NCBI RefSeq assembly: GCF_900142075.1
Contig: NZ_FQZO01000013.1
Coordinates: forward strand, 1-64,000
Direction: 5' to 3'
Length of the DNA: 64,000 nt
Source of the DNA: Clostridium amylolyticum
Lineage (GTDB): Bacteria > Bacillota > Clostridia > Clostridiales > Clostridiaceae
Part shown: positions 34,693-42,733 of the stretch, in pieces
Layout: the number at the start of each line of letters is the position of its first letter
Numbering within the stretch: the stretch's first letter is position 1
Made by a program: the position numbers and the translations under genes
The notes under the pieces: model-generated
Databases searched by the model: none
Told to the model about the DNA's origin: nothing
Seen by the model: only the letters and a program-made list of their open reading frames with translations

Positions 34693-35034
34693 CTACTTTT
34701 TACATAATTGAAGGAACTTCTCAGCATCGCTTAGCTTGTTCACATCTTTTTTAAGCACCTCATAATTTTCTATATTATCCACTATGTTTTTCAAAATGCT
34801 TCTATATATATTTTCTTGAAGATTTAAATAGTAAAATATAAATTGTTCTTGCCTCTCATCCTGTACTATACCTAAATCTCTAAGTTTTGCTAGATGTTTT
34901 GATACTTTTGGCTGTGACTCTTCCATAATCCCTTGAAGCTCACAAACACATAGCTTTTTATGATAAAGCAAAATAAGTATCCTCAGTCTGGTTTCATCTG
35001 ATAAAAGCTTAAAAAATTCCGTAAGACTATTCAT
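34693..35034 (-). CDS. arsR: ArsR-family metalloregulator
   Basis: The 113-residue winged helix protein has LSDETRLRILILLYHKKLCVCELQ, where the CVC pair in helix 3 is the As(III) site of classic ArsR, and the recognition helix ESQPKVSKHLAKLRDLGIV. Its promoter carries the operator ATATACCCATATGCGTATAT, which recurs at the paralogous operon at 55842. It is the first gene of arsR-arsP-trx. A decayed arsC lies upstream. Confidence 0.92.
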   Translation of the reverse strand: MNSLTEFFKLLSDETRLRILILLYHKKLCVCELQGIMEESQPKVSKHLAKLRDLGIVQDERQEQFIFYYLNLQENIYRSILKNIVDNIENYEVLKKDVNKLSDAEKFLQLCKK

Positions 35035-35075
35035 TAGTTTAATTTAACCCTCCAATCTATTATTTCTATATCCTT

Positions 35076-35129
35076 ATATACCCATATGCGTATATATACA
35101 TTATAGTTTTTTCTTCAAGGAAATGTCAA
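35076..35129 (-). promoter_or_regulatory. Promoter and operator of arsR-arsP-trx (left copy)
   Basis: On the minus strand TTGACA (35124-35129), 18 bases, TATAAT (35100-35105). The operator ATATACCCATATGCGTATAT (35076-35095, plus-strand reading) follows at the transcript start. It matches the site at 55842-55861 in 19 of 20 bases. Confidence 0.8.
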
Positions 35130-35139
35130 TGTATTATAA

Positions 35140-35256
35140 TTAAATTTCATTATTTTTTATTCTTATTGCTAGATTCTTAACCTTTTCCTCTATAATTTTT
35201 GCAGTTTTTTCAAACACACTTTCTAATTTTCCTGTAGGATCCTCTAGCCCCAATTA
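35140..35256 (-). pseudogene. C-terminal remnant of arsC
   Basis: The minus strand encodes LGLEDPTGK, then AKIIEEKVKNLAIRIKN and a stop, which aligns with the end of the intact ArsC at 54259 (WGLEDPTGK ... AKIIEEKVKDLAERIKN). One base is missing after the TGGGGC that encodes WG, and the whole N-terminal part is gone. It overlaps nothing else and lies just before the arsR promoter. Confidence 0.85.
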
Positions 35257-35260
35257 AAAT

Positions 35261-35300
35261 TAAAAAGCCTTTATACTAAATACATATAAAAGCTTTTTAC
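35261..35300 (-). terminator. Terminator of the methyltransferase gene
   Basis: AAAAAGCCTTTATA and TATAAAAGCTTTTT form an imperfect stem with A/T tails on both sides. Confidence 0.55.
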
Positions 35301-35416
35301 AATAACCTTCACTAAAAATATTTATTATACTTAAACTAATGCGTTTAGACAAAAGATAATTTTTCAATATAAATATTACTATCATATCTAAAGCTAATAT
35401 ATTAATGATCTTTATA

Positions 35417-36010
35417 TTACTCTTCTATCTTTTTACCAATATAAATATAATAATCTTCATTATCTTCCATATATACTTTCTTAAAATTAAAGCCTTCTAT
35501 AAACTTACATAACACCTCTACTGGAGGCAGCATATGGGATTTAATTTTTTCTTCTATGCCTTTATGTCTATTATTAATAGCATCCTTACTTTCAATATGG
35601 GCTATAACCAATATACCTTCGGCTCTTAATAATTCATAAGCTTTTTTAAAAAACTTCTCTTTGTCCTTAAAGTGAGGATAACAGGAATAGGCAATTATGG
35701 CATGATATTTTTCCAAGGATGTAAACTTTAAAAAATCATCATTAATAAATTTTAAATTATCATATGTATGTTTTCTTTGGGAAACCCTAAGCATATTTTC
35801 TGCTATGTCTAAGGCTGTAACCCTGCCTTCTTCTCCTACCTTGTCCTCTATATGGGGAATCATAACACCTGTACCACTGCCTATGTCTAATACACTATAT
35901 CCCTTTTGTAAATTTACTTTGTGCATAATATAATTAACATTTTCTTCAGGGTGCTTGGCCATATTGTCCCATTCTTCTGCTACACTGTTAAAAAATTCTC
36001 TATCTTTCAT
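35417..36010 (-). CDS. Class I SAM-dependent methyltransferase
   Basis: The 197-residue Rossmann methyltransferase has motif I VLDIGSGTGVMIPHI, motif II VTALDIAENML, a post-motif IIAYSCYPHF and the late motif LLRAEGILVIAHIESKD. The substrate is unknown. It overlaps the preceding ECF S-component gene by 11 bases, so the two are coupled and probably act on related compounds, for example an imported vitamin, metal ligand or thio-compound. This is context inference only. Confidence 0.85.
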   Translation of the reverse strand: MKDREFFNSVAEEWDNMAKHPEENVNYIMHKVNLQKGYSVLDIGSGTGVMIPHIEDKVGEEGRVTALDIAENMLRVSQRKHTYDNLKFINDDFLKFTSLEKYHAIIAYSCYPHFKDKEKFFKKAYELLRAEGILVIAHIESKDAINNRHKGIEEKIKSHMLPPVEVLCKFIEGFNFKKVYMEDNEDYYIYIGKKIEE

Positions 36011-36539
36011 ATTCAGCCACCGATTTATATAAAGACTTTTTAAGAGCTAAAACAATCACAGGCACTAGAGCCAGCTGTATAGCTATTCCTGGAAGTCCCT
36101 TTACAAATAGCCCTGTAACCACCATTTTAATATTAAAAGGCTTGTTCATAAATAAATGAAGTATTATGTAATTTCCAGCTATATTCACTGCCCTACCCAA
36201 AAGCATAGAAGAGATTAAAGCTACGTATATATTTCTTTTCCCCTTATTATATATTAATGATATTAATATGCCGTAAGCTGCTAGTTCTAATATCATTACA
36301 TATACAAATGGAAAAGGCGGCATACCTGTAAGCAGATGACTCATTATAGGGGTTATTATCCCCACTAATGCTGCATACAAAGGATTTAATATAAAGCCAC
36401 CAATTAAAACTGGAATATGCATGGGTAAAAATACTGAACCAGCATCTTTAACTCCATGAAAAATTTGAGGCAAAATAACCCCAATAGCAATTAGCACTGA
36501 AGCTCTAATGAGCTGTTGTAGATTAGCATTTTTTCTCAT
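36000..36539 (-). CDS. ECF transporter S component
   Basis: The 179-residue protein has six membrane segments and the pattern of ECF substrate-binding subunits: ASVLIAIGVILPQIFHG, MHIPVLIGGFILNPLYAALVGIITPIMSHLL, and PPFPFVYVMILELAAYGILISLI. The A and T subunits are not in the window, so it must use a shared module. Its ligand is unknown. The start has AGGAGAG nine bases upstream. Confidence 0.85.
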   Translation of the reverse strand: MRKNANLQQLIRASVLIAIGVILPQIFHGVKDAGSVFLPMHIPVLIGGFILNPLYAALVGIITPIMSHLLTGMPPFPFVYVMILELAAYGILISLIYNKGKRNIYVALISSMLLGRAVNIAGNYIILHLFMNKPFNIKMVVTGLFVKGLPGIAIQLALVPVIVLALKKSLYKSVAEYER

Positions 36540-36786
36540 AATAATTCTCTCCTTTTACCCTTTAAGTTACATATTCATTATACTTTAAGATATTAGAAAA
36601 GTAAGCATATATTGTTAAAATTTCTACTATTATTTATCTATTTTTAAATATAAGATGATATCATATCTATAAGTAAATCTGGAAAAAATGCTTTTCAAAA
36701 AAAGTCCAAAGTAGGAAGTTTTATTGACTCTCTTGTTTTATTAATTATTCAATTTCATTTTCTTACATTTGAAATTAGTAGTCCCC

Positions 36787-37431
36787 CTATCGTGTTTTTT
36801 GATAGAGTAAAAGTGACATATTGTATGAGATTATTAGAACAATGCAGCTTACAATAAAACCAATTATAATAAAAATATTTTTATTTGACATAACCAAATT
36901 AATTACTCCAGACAATGTACCTACAAATGACTGGATAATAACCAATGCCATTATCGCTACATATGGTACCAATAACCAAAACTTTGCTTTTGTATATCCA
37001 CCTTTAAAAAAGAGCGGCATCTGTATCCCCACCATTACTGAAAAGATCAAAAATGAAACGCTAAAGCCCATTAACACATCTTGCACATTTATAGTCTTGC
37101 TTTTAAACAATGCAATAGCGGATGAAAGAACAATAATCGCAAATATTGCCAGTATATAGTTCAAGATCACAAAAATATACCGTCCAAGAACGATGTCTTT
37201 AATTCTGACTGAAAGCGTGCCATATAAGCGTTTTAGATTGTTTTTTTCTTCTATACTAAAAACAGTTGAGGCCATTAACGCTACAAACCAAGAGCAAGTA
37301 AAACATAGTATGAATATAGACGAGTTCATGAATGAAAATATCATCCCCATCAACACTAAAATCAAATACATACTTAACTGTTGTCTCATTGTGAAAATAT
37401 CAAGTTTTGTCATTTTGATTGCGCCTATCAT
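36787..37431 (-). CDS. ABC-2 permease of GntR-controlled exporter
   Basis: The 214-residue protein has six hydrophobic segments in ABC2_membrane_2 style, with EEKNNLKRLYGTLSVRIKDIVLGRYIF between segments 2 and 3, which is typical of this small permease family. Its ATG overlaps the ATPase stop by 4 bases. It forms the last gene of a ytr-like operon (GntR, ATPase, permease). Such transporters often answer to antibiotics that act on the cell envelope; here that is untested. Confidence 0.85.
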   Translation of the reverse strand: MIGAIKMTKLDIFTMRQQLSMYLILVLMGMIFSFMNSSIFILCFTCSWFVALMASTVFSIEEKNNLKRLYGTLSVRIKDIVLGRYIFVILNYILAIFAIIVLSSAIALFKSKTINVQDVLMGFSVSFLIFSVMVGIQMPLFFKGGYTKAKFWLLVPYVAIMALVIIQSFVGTLSGVINLVMSNKNIFIIIGFIVSCIVLIISYNMSLLLYQKTR

Positions 37432-38288
37432 GATCTCACCCCTTTTTTACTAACATGGATAACAATATCATCAAGTGTGGCATTATCTACCACAAAGTTC
37501 TCAAAATACACTTTATCTTCTATTCGAATTAAGCCTTCAAATCCAATATCCGTACTGCGAAGCCCAATAATTTTATCTTCAAGGATTTTTGTCAAATCTT
37601 TAGGTCTACCTTTGATAATTCGGAAACCACATAGTAAATCTTCTAAACTGCCAGTATAGAACATTTTGCCTTGATTTATGAACGTAATATAATCGGCAAT
37701 TTTTTCAAGATCAGTAGTGATATGGGTAGAGAACAATACGCTTCTTTCGCCATCCTTAATATAATCTTGCAAGATTTCCAAGAACTCATCACGCATTACA
37801 GGATCCAGTCCACTAGTTGGCTCATCAAGGATAAGTAGTTTTGCATTATGTGAGAACGCGGCGGCAAGCATTAGCTTCATTTGCATCCCCCGTGACAATT
37901 CACTCACCTTTTTATTCCATGGTAGGTCAAAGCGTGTTATCATCTCTTCAAAAACATCATGTTTCCACTCTTCATAAAAGATAGATAAAGCTTTTTCTGT
38001 ATCCCTTACCGACCAGCTATCCACATAAAAAATATTATCAAAAACAACACCAACGTTTTGCTTGATTGAAATTTCATTTTTTACATTGTCCATGCCAAAA
38101 ACTAAAACCTCACCGGCATCTTTTTCAAGTATATTCAAGATTAACTGTATTGTTGTCGTCTTTCCTGCACCATTCGGGCCGATACCCCCCATGATGTATC
38201 CCTTTGGCAGTGTAAAACAAATATCTTTTAGAGTGAAGTCAGGAAATTTTTTGCTTACACCTTTTAGTTTTAAATAATCATCCGTCAT
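37428..38288 (-). CDS. ABC transporter ATP-binding protein
   Basis: The 286-residue ATPase has Walker A GPNGAGKTT, signature LSRGMQMKL, Walker B LLILDEPTSGLDP and the H-loop STHITTD. It resembles YtrB/BcrA-type exporters. It overlaps the GntR gene by 11 bases and the permease by 4, so the three are translated together. Composition is somewhat richer in GC than surrounding genes. Confidence 0.92.
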   Translation of the reverse strand: MTDDYLKLKGVSKKFPDFTLKDICFTLPKGYIMGGIGPNGAGKTTTIQLILNILEKDAGEVLVFGMDNVKNEISIKQNVGVVFDNIFYVDSWSVRDTEKALSIFYEEWKHDVFEEMITRFDLPWNKKVSELSRGMQMKLMLAAAFSHNAKLLILDEPTSGLDPVMRDEFLEILQDYIKDGERSVLFSTHITTDLEKIADYITFINQGKMFYTGSLEDLLCGFRIIKGRPKDLTKILEDKIIGLRSTDIGFEGLIRIEDKVYFENFVVDNATLDDIVIHVSKKGVRS

Positions 38289-38661
38289 TTTCCACCTCCA
38301 ACAATAACCTCAAAAGGCTAATAATTTCATCATCTGTCATTGAAGCTCTTTGTGCTGCCTGTATCGCATTGTTAAGTCCCAATTCCACTTCGCGTATCAA
38401 CTGTTCGCGTATGAGTTCAGAGCCACTTGACATAACAAAAAATCCTTTGCCTTGGCGACTTGCAATAAAGCCTTCTTGTTCAAGTTCATTGTAGGCTCTG
38501 GTAGTAGTTAATACACTTATTTTCAAATCTCGTGCTAATTGCCGAAGTGAGGGAAGCATTTCGTTTTCTTCCAATTCACCTGAAAGAATTTGAGCTCTTA
38601 CTTGCTCCTTAATTTGCTCATAAATCGGCAGATTAGAACCGTTTGAGATAACTATGTTCAA
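38278..38661 (-). CDS. GntR-family regulator (YtrA type)
   Basis: The 127-residue regulator has a GntR winged helix (IYEQIKEQVRAQILSGELEENEMLPSLRQLARDLKISVLTTTRAYNELEQEGFI) and the short C-terminal dimerisation helix of the YtrA subfamily. The start codon is TTG at 38661 with GAGGTG upstream. The 5' end of this gene is duplicated at 38955-39124 as a pseudogene, with the DUF6440 gene in between. It probably represses the exporter genes that follow. Confidence 0.9.
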   Translation of the reverse strand: MNIVISNGSNLPIYEQIKEQVRAQILSGELEENEMLPSLRQLARDLKISVLTTTRAYNELEQEGFIASRQGKGFFVMSSGSELIREQLIREVELGLNNAIQAAQRASMTDDEIISLLRLLLEVENDG

Positions 38662-38711
38662 ATCATCACCTCTACAACTATATTTTTCATTAAATTAAAT
38701 AATAAGAGTTA

Positions 38712-38888
38712 CTATTTGGCTTTTGTTATAATTGGTTTTCCTTCTGAATCTAATAACACTGTCAATCCACCAGAAGTCCCATTACTAATATATAGATAAT
38801 TTACTCCAGTTTCTTTATCAACTATTACTCTATAGCTTTCTATGGCTCCTTCTGAGGATACAACTTCAAATCTTTTAACCCCCTTCAT
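38712..38888 (-). CDS. DUF6440 family small protein
   Basis: The 58-residue protein starts at the ATG at 38888 (GGGGGTG eight bases upstream); the frame opens 17 codons earlier. The sequence RFEVVSSEG ... IVDKETGVNYLYISNGTSGGLTVLLDSEGKPIITK fits DUF6440 as I recall it, a soluble beta-rich protein of unknown function. It lies between the two copies of the gntR 5' end, so it may have arrived with the duplication. Confidence 0.7.
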   Translation of the reverse strand: MKGVKRFEVVSSEGAIESYRVIVDKETGVNYLYISNGTSGGLTVLLDSEGKPIITKAK

Positions 38889-38954
38889 AATTTCACCCCC
38901 TAAATTTAAATTTTTTAATGTTTTATGTAGTAAAGTCATTATAGGCTCTAACTT

Positions 38955-39124
38955 ATTTTTAAATCTCGTGCTAATTGCCGACGTGATGGAAGAATTTTAC
39001 TTTCTATCACTTCACCTCAAAGAATTTGAGCTCTTCTTGTTCCTTAATTTTCTCATAAATCGGCATATTAAAGCCGTTTGAGATAACTATATTTAAATCA
39101 TCCCCTCTACAACTGTATTTATCA
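38955..39124 (-). pseudogene. Duplicated 5' fragment of the gntR gene
   Basis: This segment matches 38519-38690 (start region of the intact gntR) with scattered changes. The start codon TTG has become TTA, and a base is missing near codon 20 (CTTCTTGTTCC for CTTACTTGCTCC), so it cannot encode the regulator. The ribosome binding site region GTAGAGG is kept. It retains the upstream promoter, which the intact copy lacks. Confidence 0.85.
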
Positions 39125-39134
39125 TCGCAAGTAC

Positions 39135-39163
39135 AGTATAATCAGTTACATCTTGTTTGTCAA
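39135..39163 (-). promoter_or_regulatory. Promoter upstream of the gntR fragment
   Basis: TTGACA (39158-39163), 17 bases, TATACT (39135-39140) on the minus strand. Transcription from here would cross the pseudogene and the DUF6440 gene before reaching gntR and the exporter genes. Confidence 0.75.
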
Positions 39164-39268
39164 GGTCAAAGAAAAGAAGCATAGAAATAATATTTTCAGC
39201 TACTAAAAACATAGTGGCTAAAAGTCTAACCGTCAGGGAGCGTTATTTAGTTTTCGGATATATGGAAA

Positions 39269-39310
39269 AGAGGCCATACCGTTTATTTGGTACGACCTCT
39301 GGATTTTTAA
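39269..39310 (+). terminator. Terminator-like hairpin
   Basis: AGAGGCCATACC (39269-39280) and GGTACGACCTCT (39289-39300) pair with few mismatches, then GGATTTTTAAATTTT. It has no obvious gene to serve on the plus strand. Confidence 0.45.
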
Positions 39311-39360
39311 ATTTTATATAATAGAACCCTCAATTCACAAAAAAGAGGGTGTGCATCTAT

Positions 39361-39398
39361 AAAAAATGGGAGTGTTGAATTTTCTATTCAAAACTCCC
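39361..39398 (-). terminator. Terminator of tRNA-Leu
   Basis: GGGAGTGTTGAAT (39368-39380) pairs with ATTCAAAACTCCC (39386-39398) with one mismatch, and six T residues follow after one A on the minus strand. Confidence 0.75.
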
Positions 39399-39453
39399 GC
39401 GCCCTCATAAGCACTGGCTTTAAAGTCCATGTATCTATATTAGGCAATTGTCT

Positions 39454-39529
39454 TGGTGCAGGAGAAGGGATTTGAACCCTCAAAAACTAGTGCCTGAAAC
39501 TAGCGCGTATGCCGTTCCGCCACCCCTGC
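39454..39529 (-). tRNA. tRNA-Leu (CAG) with short variable loop
   Basis: The 76-nt tRNA has acceptor GCAGGGG / CTCCTGC, discriminator A and encoded CCA, an anticodon stem CTAGT / ACTAG with loop TTCAGGC, giving anticodon CAG, and a T-arm GAGGG TTCAAAT CCCTT. The D-loop of ten bases (GAACGGCATA) is of leucine type. The variable region is only TTTTT, whereas tRNA-Leu normally has a long paired variable arm. All stems pair, so it looks intact. Confidence 0.85.
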
Positions 39530-39731
39530 AGAATGAAATTTTACTTGTATTTTACACAAAGGAATAAATATATTATATCAAATTAATGGGGAAAATAAAT
39601 ATCAGCTTTTATGCTTTATTCATTGTTTTAACCACTTTTTTACTATAACATCATACCTGCTCTTTCTAGGTCATTATATGTACAATTTTCAATTATATGC
39701 TAGTATATAATGATATAATTATTAAAATTAA

Positions 39732-39763
39732 AGACAAGCTTCCTATTAAAGAAGCCTGTCCTT
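39732..39763 (-). terminator. Terminator of the fused flavin reductase gene
   Basis: AGACAAGCTTC (39732-39742) pairs with GAAGCCTGTC (39751-39760), with one bulge. TTTAATTTT follows on the minus strand. Confidence 0.7.
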
Positions 39764-39785
39764 ATTACTTGCATATTAAATTATA

Positions 39786-41558
39786 TTATTTTTCTTGAGC
39801 TGCATTAACTCCTGCTCTTCTACCAAATACCACTATATCAGCTATAGCATTTCCGCCTAGTCTGTTAGTTCCATGAACTACACCTGTTACTTCTCCAGCT
39901 GCATATAAGCCTTTGATTGGTTGTCCTTTTGCATCTAATACTCTTGTTTCAGTATCAATTACTAGACCACCCATAGTGTGGTGTACTGAAGGAACTGCTT
40001 TTTGTATATAGTATGGTCCTTGCTCTAAGGATACAAGTTTACCTCTGTGTTTAAAGTCTAAATCTTTACCATCTTTAGCAAAGCCGTTTACTCTTTCCAC
40101 AGTTTTCTTAAATTCATCTACTGGAATCTTAAAGAATTTTGCTGCATCTTCTATAGTTTCAGCTTTGTATAATAATCCTTCTTTTACAAGCATCTCATAT
40201 TCATCTTTGTGAACAGATATAGTTTTGCTTATGTCATCTATGCTCTTGTTCCAGAATACATAGCAATATTTACCTGTTTGATTTAATATAGCTTTAGAAA
40301 TTACGTCTCTTCTTTCTAACTCTTCTACAAATCTCTTACCTTCTTGGTTTACAAGTATAGCTCCATCAAAACGAGAGTCAGCTACTAGAGATATAACCCC
40401 TGTTTTAGGATTAGATATTGGGTATGTTTGAATATTTTCCATATTAGTTATTGCTGCACCTATTTTTTCTGCCATTACTATACCATCACCAGTAGTACCA
40501 GGAGTATCTGTGCTCATGTACTTTTCATCTAGTTCTGGATTGTACTTCTTTCTCATTTCTACGTTGGATCCAAATCCACCTGCAGCTATGATAACACCTT
40601 TTTTAGCTTTGAAAGTTAAGTCTTGTCCTGCAAGATTTTTAGCTTTTACACCAACAACTTTATTGTTTTCATATATTAATTCTTTAACTTCTGTTTCTGT
40701 TTTTACTGTTATACCAAGTTCATCACTCTTCATTTTGAACTTAGTCATCATTTCTGCACCAGTATGTCCTTCTGGAATAAGTGCTCTTTTTACAGAATGT
40801 CCTCCAAATTGGAATAATTGATTATCAAGGAATTTAACCTTAACATAATCCTTTAACCATTCTGCAGCTCCCTTTGCATTATCAGTAAGAACTTTTACTA
40901 TAGCTGGGTTTCCTTTATTGTCTCCACCTTTAAGAGTATCTTCATAGAACTTTTCTGGTGAGTCATTTTCTATACCTACATTCTTTTGAACCCAAGTTTG
41001 AGGAGCATTCATTTCTCCTCCGGAGATTAATGTGTTACCTCCTATAGTTGGCATCTTTTCAAGTATTACTACATTAGCGCCAGCATTTTTTGCTTCTAAA
41101 GCAGCACTAAAGCCAGCTCCACCAGCTCCAACTACTACTACATCATACTCTTGAGTAGTGTCTTTTTCTTTTAAAGGTTCCACAGTAAGTTTATCTCCTT
41201 CTAGCTTTAAGCCAGCTTTTTTAAGAGCATCCTTTACCGCATTAATATAACCATTACTAGTTTCTGTAGATCCAGTTATAGCATCTACATTTACATTGTT
41301 TTTATTTACCATAGTGCTTTTTATTTTGTTGTAAACAGGCTCGCTAAGTACAACATTTTCACTGCTTTCAAGGATCTTAATATCTTTTATCTTTCCTTGA
41401 GCTACCTCTACTTCTACTTTGATGGAACCATGTTTTCCATCAGCTTGTCCAGTGTATTTTCCATCTTTTCCTTGTGCACTCTTACCACAACCAGCAAAAG
41501 CTCCTAATATGAGCATAAAGGTCATGATCAAAGTTAAGTTCTTAAAAAACCTTTTCAT
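39786..41558 (-). CDS. Fused FMN/FAD fumarate reductase-like lipoprotein
   Basis: The 590-residue lipoprotein has signal peptide with lipobox AFAGC, an FMN_bind domain (about 30-115) with the flavinylation motif DAITGSTETS, and a C-terminal FAD domain (YDVVVVGAGGAGFSAALEA) of the fumarate/urocanate reductase family. Active-site regions include TYPISNPKT in place of the histidine loop, GKRFVEELERRD, VHHTMGGL and GTNRLGGNAI. It is one-gene equivalent of the pair at 8918-10708. It is expected at the outer membrane face as a terminal reductase. The acceptor is not known. A near-consensus promoter lies at 41720. Confidence 0.88.
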   Translation of the reverse strand: MKRFFKNLTLIMTFMLILGAFAGCGKSAQGKDGKYTGQADGKHGSIKVEVEVAQGKIKDIKILESSENVVLSEPVYNKIKSTMVNKNNVNVDAITGSTETSNGYINAVKDALKKAGLKLEGDKLTVEPLKEKDTTQEYDVVVVGAGGAGFSAALEAKNAGANVVILEKMPTIGGNTLISGGEMNAPQTWVQKNVGIENDSPEKFYEDTLKGGDNKGNPAIVKVLTDNAKGAAEWLKDYVKVKFLDNQLFQFGGHSVKRALIPEGHTGAEMMTKFKMKSDELGITVKTETEVKELIYENNKVVGVKAKNLAGQDLTFKAKKGVIIAAGGFGSNVEMRKKYNPELDEKYMSTDTPGTTGDGIVMAEKIGAAITNMENIQTYPISNPKTGVISLVADSRFDGAILVNQEGKRFVEELERRDVISKAILNQTGKYCYVFWNKSIDDISKTISVHKDEYEMLVKEGLLYKAETIEDAAKFFKIPVDEFKKTVERVNGFAKDGKDLDFKHRGKLVSLEQGPYYIQKAVPSVHHTMGGLVIDTETRVLDAKGQPIKGLYAAGEVTGVVHGTNRLGGNAIADIVVFGRRAGVNAAQEK

Positions 41559-41719
41559 AAGTATTTGTCCTCCCCTTTTGTTAAGTTATTTATATAAATT
41601 ATATAAATATTCACAATACGTTTTAACGTGCTAAATCGCTATAACTCAAGGTTCTAAGCTATATAATCTTCTATATTTTGTATACTTATTCACAGTTATA
41701 CATTTATGTACCACAACAG

Positions 41720-41748
41720 ATTATAATTTCATGTTAATTAATTGTCAA
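41720..41748 (-). promoter_or_regulatory. Promoter of the fused flavin reductase gene
   Basis: TTGACA (41743-41748), 17 bases, TATAAT (41720-41725) on the minus strand, leaving a leader of about 155 bases with no recognised riboswitch. Confidence 0.85.
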
Positions 41749-41856
41749 TACATGCTCATTATCAAAATACTAGTCTATACTAAATTTATTATTACTTATA
41801 TCAATTTTCCTATGAAATACTATGGTATATTTGCCAAACTGTAAATATAATAAAAA

Positions 41857-41891
41857 AGTCTGGTAAAATATCTAAATATTTTATCAGACTA
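41857..41891 (-). terminator. Terminator of the TudS-like gene
   Basis: AGTCTGGTAAAATA pairs with TATTTTATCAGACT, with one G-U pair and A/T tails. It begins five bases after the stop codon at 41896. Confidence 0.75.
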
Positions 41892-41895
41892 GTGG

Positions 41896-42378
41896 TTATA
41901 TATTTAGTTTTTTCTTTACATCCTCTATAATTTCTTCCCACTGGTTATCTAATTCTGTGGGAGGAATTTCAAAATAATTTAGCTTTATATCTTCTTCTTT
42001 CAAAGCTTTAAATATCTCTTCCATGAATATACCTCTATTTCCTGAAATACTGCAGGTAGGACTTTCCTTTACTCCTATTATTCCTAATATTTCATAACCA
42101 TTTTTTAAATATTCCCTTAAATCCTCCATAAATGGCTGAAACAGCTTTTTGCATAACTCCCGGTATTCTGGTACATCATATTCTTCTTTACTCATAGGTT
42201 TTCTACCTAAGCCTAAATATTTAAATTCAGGGCAAGGCAGCTGAATTATCCCTATTCCTTTTTCTACTAACATATTAACTATATAAAAAGGCCCTTTTGC
42301 TCTTGCAAGAGGACTTACTACACTATTTTGGTTAAGTATACAATGGCTGGTTAAAACAAGCCTCTTTCCTCTATTCAT
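41896..42378 (-). CDS. TudS-related putative desulfidase (CD3072-like)
   Basis: The 160-residue protein resembles the DUF523/TudS group, whose members remove sulfur from thio-nucleobases using a [4Fe-4S] cluster held by three cysteines. Candidate ligands are C13 (LTSHCILNQNS), C49 (IIQLPCPEF) and C109 (ESPTCSISG). The conserved GVKESPTCS segment supports the family. An ECF S-component of CD3073 type is encoded divergently at 42734. I recall that the two families occur together in Clostridioides, so uptake and desulfuration of one compound is plausible. Confidence 0.75.
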   Translation of the reverse strand: MNRGKRLVLTSHCILNQNSVVSPLARAKGPFYIVNMLVEKGIGIIQLPCPEFKYLGLGRKPMSKEEYDVPEYRELCKKLFQPFMEDLREYLKNGYEILGIIGVKESPTCSISGNRGIFMEEIFKALKEEDIKLNYFEIPPTELDNQWEEIIEDVKKKLNI

Positions 42379-42733
42379 ATTTCACCTCATTGATTTCTTC
42401 CATTATATTTACACTAAAGTTTATTCTTTTTTCATCTATATAAATAATTTCTTAATACTTTTCTCATGTAGCTGATGCTTTATCTTTGTAATTAACCTTC
42501 TAAAAGCATGATATCATGGCACCTTTAGCTGTGGATCCGGAACTTTACCTTTGCAATTCATATTAACCTAGTATAAGAACTATTTAACATACATTATATA
42601 ATAATATTTTTATTTACTTAACATATATAATTATTTCCAATAGAAGAAAGCTTGTCTATCAAATATTTGTATTTAACTTATTATGGCAGTGCATATAAAA
42701 TTTAAAGTGAATTCATATATTTAGGAGGAAATC
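42379..42733. other. 355-bp divergent control region
   Basis: This region lies between the TudS-like gene and the ECF S-component. It contains the palindrome CATGATATCATG (42508-42519) and AT-rich stretches that can hold promoters in both directions. A minus-strand GCAAAG ... CTAAAG pattern hints at a c-di-GMP riboswitch but has no supporting stems. No gene is seen. Confidence 0.4.

Noticed and set aside
42480..42600. Possible c-di-GMP-I riboswitch on the minus strand (GCAAAG and CTAAAG)
   Set aside because: The bases between do not form the P2/P3 helices and no closing stem is visible, so the match is probably chance.
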